A stretch of DNA of 16,263 nucleotides, taken from Chloroflexia bacterium. Lineage in GTDB: Bacteria > Chloroflexota > Chloroflexia > QHBQ01 > JADMIH01. The notes beneath the pieces are model-generated. The model had not been told where the DNA came from. It made no database searches and saw nothing but the letters and a program-made list of their open reading frames with translations. The position numbers and the translations under genes were made by a program. Where the stretch lies: contig JAICKM010000062.1 of the NCBI GenBank assembly GCA_025927935.1, positions 1 through 16,263 on the forward strand. The letters are read 5' to 3'. Shown here piece by piece: positions 7,195-12,498 of this stretch; positions within the stretch are counted from its first letter, which is position 1, and each line of letters begins with the position of its first letter.

Positions 7195-7266
7195 TGGGAA
7201 GTCGTTCAACTGGTAGGACGCCGGGTTCTGGCCCCGGTGATTGGGGTTCAAATCCCTGCTTCCCAG
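7195..7266 (+). tRNA. tRNA-Gln (anticodon CTG)
   Basis: Acceptor arms TGGGAAG and CTTCCCA pair perfectly. The D arm has GTTC and GGAC segments with a standard GG-containing loop. The anticodon arm CCGGG-TTCTGGC-CCCGG gives CTG (Gln). The T arm has TTCAAAT with G-T wobbles at 50:64 and 49:65. The discriminator is G, followed by CCC, so the terminal CCA is not encoded here, unlike the preceding tRNA-His. The two genes are 32 nt apart and probably co-transcribed. Confidence 0.92.
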
Positions 7267-7700
7267 CCCCAGATCTTATGGTGCAACAGCGGCGAGGCCA
7301 TGCCGCACAGACCGGCAGTCTAAAGCCGATGCACCTGTGATGGCAACGGCTACATACTCCCTGTCAAGAAAGCTTAAACAACTGAAAGATGCGCGACATA
7401 CAACGGAGGCTTGTTTAGGGTGCGTATTTGCTATATCATGGAATGGGTATAGCTACCGACCCGGCGCAATGGTCCCGCGAGGGCGAACAGCAACCAAGTA
7501 CGTTCAATCCACCGTATTTCCCGGATTTTGGCCCAATATAAGAGACCCGGCCGCGTATGCCTTCCTTGATCTCGTCACACCCGCGCATCCTCCGCAAGTC
7601 CAGCAGCGGCAGGATGGTTGCGGGGCGGACCGGAGGAGTGCGGCCAGGGCGCGGGCGCTAGCGGACCGGCCAACTCAGGGGCGCGGAGAGCAAATCAAGC
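7267..7700. other. Intergenic region downstream of the tRNAs
   Basis: The GC content drops between about 7330 and 7560. A reading frame of about 155 codons crosses it but overlaps tRNA-Gln, has no ribosome site and encodes no recognisable domain, so I do not call it. A possible promoter at 7411-7439 is listed separately. No clear terminator follows the tRNAs. Confidence 0.5.
7411..7439 (+). promoter_or_regulatory. Weak putative promoter for the 251-aa gene
   Basis: TTGTTT at 7411-7416 and TATCAT at 7434-7439 are 17 nt apart. The -10 matches the consensus at 5 of 6 positions and the -35 at 3 of 6. Transcription from here would give a leader of about 255 nt before the ATG at 7701. Confidence 0.3.
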
Positions 7701-8456
7701 ATGTTTGATCGCTATCAAGCCGCGGTAGTCCAATACCTGGAAGCGCACCAGACGGAACTCATCGCGCTCATGCTCCAGTCATATACAGAAACCGGCGGGC
7801 ATTATGCCGCCATCTCCAGCGATGTACGGGCGCAGCACGCGGCGAGCGACGTGCGCGAATTCAGCCAGGCGCTGAGCAGCCGCGCGGTGGATTTCGACGC
7901 GATTGGCCGGGCGATGGGGACCGCCGCCGACCAGGACCGCCTGGCCGACGTGGCGTTCATGATCACGGTTAACCTGCGCCTCTTCGCCGAGTTCGTCGTG
8001 GCGAGCCTGCCGGAGCAGCCTGATCTGGCCCGCGAACTGGTGCAGCGGGCGCATCATGTTGGGACTCGCCTGCGGTTGGCGTTGACGCGGGGGATGGAGC
8101 GGCGCGGCCTGCCCGCCACGCCGCCCCCCGCGGCTTCTATGCAACGGGGCCTGCGCGCGTCCGACTACGAATCGTGGGGCTGGGAGGCCGTGGCGACGCT
8201 GGGCGTGACCGCGGGCGGGGCGGCGTGGATCATCCGGCGCGCGCTGGCCCGGCAACCGGACGGCTGGTACGTCCGTGTGACCTGCGAACAACAAGCGCAG
8301 CCGCAACCCAATGAAGCGGCGCTGGCCGGGCCGTATGCTACTGCGGCCCTCGCCGAAGTCGGCGCTATCGACCTAATCCAGAACACCATTGATGCCATTG
8401 AGCACGACTCGTATCACGCGGGGACTCATCTGTCAACGCTGCGTGCTTCCTGGTAA
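7701..8456 (+). CDS. Hypothetical protein with helical N-terminal domain
   Basis: I do not recognise a named family. The 251-aa protein starts at ATG 7701, with GGAGAG about 10 nt upstream. Residues 1-135 look all-helical and begin YQAAVVQYLEAHQTELIALM; the pattern resembles N-terminal helical bundles of RsbR-type sensory proteins, but this is only a resemblance. A Pro/Ala linker (138-146) leads to a second part that has a Gly/Ala-rich stretch (WGWEAVATLGVTAGGAAWIIRRAL, about 169-192) and a beta-like segment (GWYVRVTCEQQAQ), then a helical C-terminus. It has no signal peptide, metal motif or nucleotide motif. It is convergent with the small gene at 8620-8907. Coding is well supported; function is unknown. 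Confidence 0.7.
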   Translation: MFDRYQAAVVQYLEAHQTELIALMLQSYTETGGHYAAISSDVRAQHAASDVREFSQALSSRAVDFDAIGRAMGTAADQDRLADVAFMITVNLRLFAEFVVASLPEQPDLARELVQRAHHVGTRLRLALTRGMERRGLPATPPPAASMQRGLRASDYESWGWEAVATLGVTAGGAAWIIRRALARQPDGWYVRVTCEQQAQPQPNEAALAGPYATAALAEVGAIDLIQNTIDAIEHDSYHAGTHLSTLRASW

Positions 8457-8565
8457 GGACCGCGTGCTACCGGAGAGCCGGCAAGGCCCGCGCTTGGCTA
8501 CCGCACACAACGGTGCTAACCGGCGCTTTCCCCGTAAGCGACTACCCACCCACAACCCGACGATG

Positions 8566-8599
8566 AAAAAAGCCCGGCAACACGAACGTGCTGCCGGGC
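8566..8599 (-). terminator. Rho-independent terminator of the 95-aa hypothetical gene
   Basis: Read on the minus strand, a GCCCGGCA / TGCCGGGC-type stem (arms at 8592-8599 and 8572-8579, extended by CACG/CGTG inside) is followed by six T (A at 8566-8571). It lies 21 nt beyond the minus-strand stop codon at 8620. Confidence 0.9.
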
Positions 8600-8619
8600 C
8601 TGATTATTGCGGCGCGGGA

Positions 8620-8907
8620 TCAATCGAGACTCTGGCCGTGATAGAACCAGTCTTCGACGACGACTTCGGCGGCGACCGCCTCAGCGACGAGCGCGTTGCA
8701 CGCGCCTTGCGCTTCGGCCTGGCTTTGCAGCCCCACGGAGTTCTTGATCATGTGCCGGGGCAGGCGTTGATCCACGAAAGCGACTTCGACCCGCGTGGTA
8801 TAGAGGGGCATACTGCCCTGTTTGCGGATTTCGGCCACGACATGCCCAATCGGAATGTCTGATTCCTTCCGCCAGTAGTTCTCTGCGATCTGGATCCAAC
8901 TATCCAT
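8620..8907 (-). CDS. Hypothetical 95-aa protein
   Basis: The start is ATG at 8907, because GGAGG lies exactly 7 nt upstream. A longer frame reaching 9024 has no ribosome site and adds non-protein-like residues. The protein begins MDSWIQIAENYWRKESDIPIG, continues VVAEIRKQGSMPLYTTRVEVAFVDQRLPRHMIKNSVGLQSQAEAQ in predicted strand-rich form, and ends in an acidic helix with EDWFYHGQSLD. It has no cysteine and no membrane segment. I recognise no family. It is a complete single-gene unit: TTGACA-N17-TAGGAT promoter, possible LacI-type operator, ribosome site and strong terminator, so it is very likely expressed. The divergent neighbour is the candidate selenoprotein. Confidence 0.75.
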   Translation of the reverse strand: MDSWIQIAENYWRKESDIPIGHVVAEIRKQGSMPLYTTRVEVAFVDQRLPRHMIKNSVGLQSQAEAQGACNALVAEAVAAEVVVEDWFYHGQSLD

Positions 8908-9059
8908 TGTGAGTCCTCCATCCGAATGCCAACCGCCGTCGTACCAAGGGAGGAAAGAGGCAGTTGCAGTTCGGCGAGTAAAGCAGTACGGTCTACAGGC
9001 CGCGGCCCGTGGGAACGGGATCAAGTCCAGGGAGGTGACTGTCGCCCACCGGCAAGCTC

Positions 9060-9088
9060 ATCCTACTCGAATTTTCTGTGTTTGTCAA
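9060..9088 (-). promoter_or_regulatory. Sigma-70-type promoter of the 95-aa gene
   Basis: On the minus strand the perfect -35 box TTGACA (9083-9088) is followed after 17 nt by TAGGAT (9060-9065; 4 of 6 positions). The start site would be near 9053, giving a leader of about 145 nt. Confidence 0.65.
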
Positions 9089-9102
9089 CGAAAACGTTTG
9101 CA
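9089..9102. promoter_or_regulatory. Possible LacI/GalR-type operator
   Basis: CGAAAACGTTTGCA is a near-palindrome centred on CG with the perfect core AAACGTTT, the form typical of LacI/GalR/CcpA-family operators. It abuts the -35 box of the minus-strand promoter, a position more suited to activation or upstream repression. No regulator gene is in the window. Confidence 0.4.
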
Positions 9103-9133
9103 TAGCCGCAATTATTTTCGCGTAAAACAAACG

Positions 9134-9190
9134 GTATAAGGGTCGAGCCACCCCGAGCAGAATTGACGGCACGAGAACGTACCCTTATAC
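9134..9190. promoter_or_regulatory. 10-bp dyad overlapping the peroxiredoxin-like gene's -10 box
   Basis: GTATAAGGGT at 9134-9143 and ACCCTTATAC at 9181-9190 are perfect inverted copies with centres 47 bp apart. The right arm covers most of the -10 box (9186-9191). Occupancy by a dimeric or looping regulator would block the promoter. The regulator is unknown. Confidence 0.45.
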
Positions 9191-9191
9191 T
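9163..9191 (+). promoter_or_regulatory. Sigma-70-type promoter of the candidate selenoprotein gene
   Basis: TTGACG (9163-9168) and TATACT (9186-9191) are separated by exactly 17 nt, 5 of 6 matches each. The predicted start is near 9198, about 24 nt before the ATG at 9222. This is the best promoter in the window and argues that the gene is live. Confidence 0.75.
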
Positions 9192-9221
9192 GCGATAAAT
9201 TCCTACCGAAGAGGTACAGCT

Positions 9222-9725
9222 ATGCCGCGAGACAATACGTTATTGTCGGTGGGCGATTCCGCGCCCGCGTTCACGCTACCGGATGCCGGAGGCACATCGC
9301 ACAGCCCTATCGCGGCGACCGGCGCGGGCGGCAAAGTCGCGCTGTTTTTCTTCCGCGGCATCTGGTGACCGAGTTGCCGGCGGCAGATGTCGCAGTTGCG
9401 ACAACACTACGACGCGCTGACCGGGGCCGGATGGGCGATCTACGGCGTCACACCGGGGCGCCCGGACGCCGTGGCGGAATACACCCGCCAGGAGCAGATC
9501 CGCTTCCCCGTGCTGATCGACGCCGACCGCGCCGTCAGCAAGCTCTATGGCGTCTTCACGCCGTTCAGCCATGACGGCTTCAATATGCCCACCGTCAACA
9601 TGCCCCACAACTCGACCGTCCTGATCGACGGCAGCGGGCGGATTCGCTACATCCACGTCGGCGCGCGCAGCACTGACCTGCCCGACGAAAGCGCTCTGCT
9701 GGGCGCCATGGCCCAGGTCGGCTGA
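9222..9725 (+). CDS. Peroxiredoxin-like redoxin, candidate selenoprotein (UGA read as Sec at codon 49)
   Basis: The gene reads from ATG 9222 (GAGG 7 nt upstream) to TGA 9725, 167 codons, with one internal in-frame TGA at 9366-9368. The N-terminus (VGDSAPAFTLPDAGG, 10-24) is the standard AhpC/TSA-redoxin opening. Residues 42-52 read FFFRGIW-U-PSC. In Cys homologues of the PRX-like group this is FFRGxWCPxC, so the TGA sits exactly at the first active-site Cys. The fold continues past it with full-length family sequence: YGVTPG, FPVLIDADRAVSKLYGV, then a STVLIDGSGRIRYIHVG strand pair. Sec49 and Cys52 would form a UxxC redox centre reducing peroxides, with thioredoxin-like reductants. A SECIS-like hairpin lies 25 nt after the TGA. 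The alternative is a TGC-to-TGA nonsense mutation; an ATG at 9387 would yield a fragment without the active site. No sel genes are in the window. Confidence 0.8.
9388..9403 (+). promoter_or_regulatory. Bacterial SECIS-like stem-loop after the in-frame TGA
   Basis: TGTCGC-AGTT-GCGACA is a perfect 6-bp stem with a 4-nt loop (7 bp with a GT tip if A-T also pairs). Its loop begins 25 nt after the TGA at 9366-9368. Known bacterial SECIS elements lie in the coding region just downstream of the UGA, with a small apical loop bearing a G near its 5' side about 16-37 nt from the UGA. This hairpin meets those criteria. Confidence 0.65.
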
Positions 9726-9728
9726 GCG

Positions 9729-9779
9729 GCCGGAGGCTCAAGCCTCCGGCTGCGCGCGCAAAGCCCGCCTGCGCGGGCT
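9729..9779 (+). terminator. Two tandem GC hairpins after the peroxiredoxin-like gene
   Basis: GCCGGAGGC-TCAA-GCCTCCGGC (9729-9750) and AGCCCGC-CTGC-GCGGGCT (9762-9779) are perfect stems starting 4 nt after the stop codon. Neither has a T-tract, so they may be a repeat-derived or rho-assisted terminator and transcript stabiliser rather than a classical intrinsic terminator. Confidence 0.5.
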
Positions 9780-9831
9780 AACTCGTGGGAACCTGAATCC
9801 AAAGGTCTAAACCACCCCTTATTTTAACGAT

Positions 9832-9865
9832 CTCTGCGTCCTCTGCGCCTCTGCGCCTCTGCGGT
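9832..9865. repeat. CTCTGCG tandem microrepeat
   Basis: Four units are seen: CTCTGCGTC, CTCTGCGC, CTCTGCGC and CTCTGCGGT. Similar CTCTGCG strings are familiar as non-coding interspersed repeats in several bacterial phyla. Only this copy is in the window. Confidence 0.6.
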
Positions 9866-9894
9866 GCGGATGAACGGCTGTCTGTGACTGCACG

Positions 9895-9924
9895 TTGACG
9901 ATTCCGGCCCTTTTATGTTAGAGT
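9895..9924 (+). promoter_or_regulatory. Putative promoter for the acyl-CoA dehydrogenase/etf cluster
   Basis: TTGACG at 9895-9900 and TAGAGT at 9919-9924 are 18 nt apart (5 of 6 and 4 of 6 matches). The leader would be about 148 nt. This could drive the dehydrogenase and, if the later gaps are read through, the whole electron-transfer cluster. Confidence 0.4.
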
Positions 9925-10078
9925 GAGGGGCAAGATCGGGCCGCGTGCCCGGTCATGGATGTTAAACAACGAGGTTTGATGTCCGGTAGTGGTCTGCGCG
10001 TCCCATCCCTCCACCGCCCGGTGCCGGCGGCGGGCCACTCGGTCCTCATACCTCCCCATCCCCAGGCATGGAAGATCT

Positions 10079-11236
10079 ATGAACTTCACACAAACGCCGG
10101 ATGTCGAAATGGTCGTGCAGACGGTGCGCGACTACGTGGAAAAAAGCCTCCTGCCCCAGGAGATGGAGGTGGAACACCAGGCGCACATCCCCGCGGCGAC
10201 GCTGCGCGAGATGGGCGACCTGGGCTTCTTCGGCCTGCCCTTCGCCGAGGACGAGGGGGGCATCGGCCTGGGCTTCACCGGCTACACGCTCGCGATGGAG
10301 CAACTGGGCCGCGCCAATGCCGCCTACGCCATCTTGCTGAGCGCGAGCAGCGGCCTGGCGGGCGAGACGCTGGCCCTGGGCGGCACGCCGGCCCAGCGGG
10401 AGCGCTGGCTGACGCCCCTGGCGGCGGGCCAGGTGCTCGGCGCCTGGGGGCTGGTGGAGGAAGGCACCACCAGCACGGGCCACGGCCTGCGCACTACGGC
10501 CACCCGCGCGGGCGACTCCTACCGGCTCGACGGCAGCAAAAGCTGGGTGATCAACGGTCCCGCCGCCGGACTCTACGTCATCTTCGCCCAACTGGCGGGC
10601 GAGGGCGAGAGCGGCACGGCGGCGTTCGTCGTGGAGCAAGGCACGGCGGGCCTGACCACCGGCCCCGCGCAAGTGGAGCTGGGGCTGCACGGCGTGGGCA
10701 TCTGCGAGGTGCGCCTGGTGAACTGCGTGGTCCCGGCGGCCCACCGGCTGGCGGGCGCGGCGCCCGACGGATCGGCGAACCCCGGCCTGGCCCTCGCCGG
10801 GCGCGTGCTGCGCCGCTACGGCGTCACCCTGGGCGCGATTGCCGTGGGTGGCGCAGCGCGCCTGCTCGACGCCTCGCTGGACTTCGCCTTGCAGCGCCGC
10901 CAGTTCGGCCAGCCGGTTGGGGCGTTCGGCGCCGTGCAGAACATGCTGGCTGACAGCGCGACCGAGATCTTCGCGGCCCAACAAGCCGTCTACCGGGCGG
11001 CCTGGGGCATCGAGGCGCAGCGCGACGAGCCGCTCCTGGCGGCACAGGCCAAGCTGTTCGCCACCGAGATGTACTACCGCGTGGCCGACCGGGCCATGCA
11101 GGTCCACGGCGGCATGGGCTTCATGAAGGAACTCTGGATCGAGCGCGGATACCGCGACGCCCGCATGTTCCGCCTGCTCGGCGTGAGCAGCGAAGAACTG
11201 CGCACCACCATCGCCCACCTGCTTGGCTGCCCTTGA
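10079..11236 (+). CDS. Acyl-CoA dehydrogenase family protein
   Basis: 385 aa, the family's normal length, with all three parts: N-terminal helices (1-115), a middle beta domain (GAWGLVEEGT... YRLDGSKSWVINGP, 121-162) and a C-terminal helical domain with RRQFGQPVGAFGAVQ (273-287) and QVHGGMGF (341-348). It would oxidise an acyl-CoA at the alpha-beta carbons with FAD and pass electrons to EtfAB, encoded next. The start ATG 10079 is chosen because MNFTQTPD fits the family's N-terminus; the ribosome site is weak (GGAAG, 4 nt). The usual TEPxAGSD segment is altered (VEEGTTST). The catalytic Glu of the C-terminal YEGTSE motif is replaced by Gly368 (LLGVSSE), and the alternative Glu position used by isovaleryl/long-chain enzymes, near Tyr247, is not Glu either. 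Substrate cannot be assigned. Confidence 0.9.
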   Translation: MNFTQTPDVEMVVQTVRDYVEKSLLPQEMEVEHQAHIPAATLREMGDLGFFGLPFAEDEGGIGLGFTGYTLAMEQLGRANAAYAILLSASSGLAGETLALGGTPAQRERWLTPLAAGQVLGAWGLVEEGTTSTGHGLRTTATRAGDSYRLDGSKSWVINGPAAGLYVIFAQLAGEGESGTAAFVVEQGTAGLTTGPAQVELGLHGVGICEVRLVNCVVPAAHRLAGAAPDGSANPGLALAGRVLRRYGVTLGAIAVGGAARLLDASLDFALQRRQFGQPVGAFGAVQNMLADSATEIFAAQQAVYRAAWGIEAQRDEPLLAAQAKLFATEMYYRVADRAMQVHGGMGFMKELWIERGYRDARMFRLLGVSSEELRTTIAHLLGCP

Positions 11237-11239
11237 CGA

Positions 11240-11547
11240 GTGCTGAGTGCTGAGTACGACGAGGACGAGTTAGTACGAGTGCTCAGTGCTTGAGGTTCTT
11301 GGCATCGCACATATGAAGGGCTACAGGTTATTGTTGTTGGATAAATCGCAAGGTATTGAGTTTGGGGGGACGGAGTAGAGTGTGATAGATCATTTGTCAC
11401 TCTGAGCGGAGCGAAGAGTCTCGTCTGGTGCCCTACAAGACGGAGATTCTTCGCTCCGCTCAGAATGACGAATACTTTTGTCCAGCATTTGGCACTAATC
11501 AGACTTCACTACTCAGCACTCAGCACTCAGTACTCAGTACTCAGTAC
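11240..11547. repeat. Inverted tandem heptamers flanking the dehydrogenase-etfB gap
   Basis: GTGCTGA units lie at 11240-11246 and 11247-11253, followed by a decayed unit, starting 4 nt after the stop codon. Inverted TCAGCAC/TCAGTAC units lie at 11513-11547 (five units), ending 6 nt before the etfB ribosome site. The two sets can pair, which would loop out the intervening palindrome. Confidence 0.85.
11396..11469. repeat. Long interspersed palindrome with GAGCGGAGCGAAGA arms
   Basis: Arms beginning GTCACTCTGAGCGGAGCGAA and ending TTCGCTCCGCTCAGAATGAC pair over about 30 bp around an 11-nt centre. The arm sequence is shared with the element at 142-255. As RNA it would form a long stable hairpin. 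Confidence 0.85.
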
Positions 11548-11569
11548 TCGTTAAGGAGGGTGGTATTCC

Positions 11570-12352
11570 TTGAACATTATCGTGTGTATGAAACAGGTGC
11601 CGGATACGACGGCGGAGAAGCGCTTGAACGCCGACGGCACCCTGGACCGCGCGAGCGTGCCCGCCGTGGTGAACCCGTGGGACGAGTATGCGATTGAAAC
11701 GGCACTGCGCATCCGCGAGGCGCAAGGCGGCGAAGTGACGCTGCTGTGCATGGGGCCGGAGAACGCACCGGAGACCATCCGCCGCGGGCTCGCGATGGGC
11801 GCCGATAAGGGCGTGCTGGTCACGGACCCAGCGCTGCACGGCAGCGATATGTGGGCCACCGGCTATGTGCTGGCCCAAGCGCTGAAGCAGTTGCAATTCG
11901 ACCTGGTCCTGTTCGGCAGCCAGAGCACCGACGCGGGCGGCGGCATTGTCTACGGCATCGTGGCCGAGTTGCTCAACCTGCCGCAGGTGAGCTGGGTCAA
12001 CCAGATCGAGGTGGGCGGCGGCAAGGTGCGCGGCCAGCGGCTCAGCGACGCGGGCTTCGACATCGTCGAGGCGGCGCTGCCCGCGCTGGTCAGCATCACC
12101 CAGACGCCCTACGAGCCGCGCTACCCCACCCTGCCGAATATCATGAAGGCCAAAAAGAAGGAACTGCGCACCTGGTCGCTGGCCGACGTGGGCGTGGACG
12201 GCGGGCAAGTCGGCCTCCAGGCCGCGCGCACCGCCGTGACCGGCACCGAGAAGCCGCAAACCGAGCGCCAGGTCCAGACCTATGTCGCCGAGGACCCGGA
12301 AGCCACCGCGAAGTACATCGCCGACTTCCTGGCCGCCCGCAAGTTGATTTGA
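11570..12352 (+). CDS. etfB: Electron transfer flavoprotein subunit beta
   Basis: 260 aa, normal length for EtfB. It opens NIIVCMKQVPDTTAEKRL, has NPWDEYAIETALRIRE (35-50), the LFGSQSTDAGGG nucleotide-binding stretch (114-125) and the EtfB signature with the partner-recognition loop RYPTLPNIMKAKKKEL (184-199). EtfB binds AMP and, with EtfA, carries electrons from acyl-CoA dehydrogenases to a membrane quinone oxidoreductase. The start is TTG at 11570: AGGAGG lies 10 nt upstream and the family N-terminus begins at this codon, while the next ATG (11588) would remove the first strand. It is followed after 146 nt by etfA. Confidence 0.96.
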   Translation: MNIIVCMKQVPDTTAEKRLNADGTLDRASVPAVVNPWDEYAIETALRIREAQGGEVTLLCMGPENAPETIRRGLAMGADKGVLVTDPALHGSDMWATGYVLAQALKQLQFDLVLFGSQSTDAGGGIVYGIVAELLNLPQVSWVNQIEVGGGKVRGQRLSDAGFDIVEAALPALVSITQTPYEPRYPTLPNIMKAKKKELRTWSLADVGVDGGQVGLQAARTAVTGTEKPQTERQVQTYVAEDPEATAKYIADFLAARKLI

Positions 12353-12355
12353 CGA

Positions 12356-12481
12356 GTGGTCAGTGGTCAGTGGTTAGTGGTCAGTAGGAATAAGTAGTGC
12401 CGATCGGCGGCAAGGCCGGTTTGAAACCGGCCCCTACAGGCACTACTCGGCACTGACCACTGATCACCGATCACTGACCAC
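12356..12481. repeat. Inverted tandem heptamers enclosing the etfB-etfA gap
   Basis: Four units of GTGGTCA (third unit GTGGTTA) occupy 12356-12383, starting 3 nt after the etfB stop. Four inverted units (TGACCAC, TGATCAC, CGATCAC, TGACCAC) occupy 12454-12481, ending just before the etfA ribosome site. Between them are a nested pair, GTAGTGCC (12394-12401) with GGCACTAC (12439-12446), and an inner perfect palindrome GGCCGGTTT-G-AAACCGGCC (12414-12432). The whole gap could fold into one long three-layer hairpin. Confidence 0.9.
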
Positions 12482-12498
12482 TGACAGGAGAGCTACCA

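Larger units (their letters stand above)
8908..9221. other. Divergent regulatory region with two promoters
   Basis: This region separates the 95-aa gene (minus) from the peroxiredoxin-like gene (plus). It contains a consensus-like promoter for each and two candidate operator sequences, all listed separately. The AT-rich centre (9070-9140) contrasts with the GC-rich flanks. Confidence 0.6.
9726..10078. other. Intergenic region before the acyl-CoA dehydrogenase gene
   Basis: It contains the tandem hairpins, a CTCTGCG repeat and a possible promoter, each listed separately. A reading frame extends upstream of the dehydrogenase start but its sequence does not resemble the family. Confidence 0.5.
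11237..11569. other. Gap between acyl-CoA dehydrogenase and etfB, filled with repeats
   Basis: The gap holds the heptamer pair and a long palindrome listed separately. Nothing coding is visible, and there is no T-tracted terminator, so read-through into etfB is possible. Confidence 0.5.

Noticed and set aside
7241..7708. 155-codon plus-strand frame after tRNA-Gln
   Set aside because: It overlaps the tRNA gene, has no ribosome site and shows no protein-like composition or known motif.
8908..9024. Upstream extension of the 95-aa gene to 9024
   Set aside because: GGAGG lies 7 nt before the ATG at 8907, and the extension has no ribosome site.
9387..9725. A truncated peroxiredoxin fragment starting at ATG 9387
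   Set aside because: It lacks a ribosome site and removes the N-terminal strands and active-site motif, while family sequence is present in the same frame upstream of the TGA up to ATG 9222.
10046..11218. Long minus-strand frame opposite the acyl-CoA dehydrogenase
   Set aside because: The plus strand has conserved family motifs throughout. The antisense product is Arg/His/Ala-rich with no recognisable domain.
11237..11569. Insertion sequence between the dehydrogenase and etfB genes
   Set aside because: Inverted repeats are present but there is no transposase, and no target duplication is evident.
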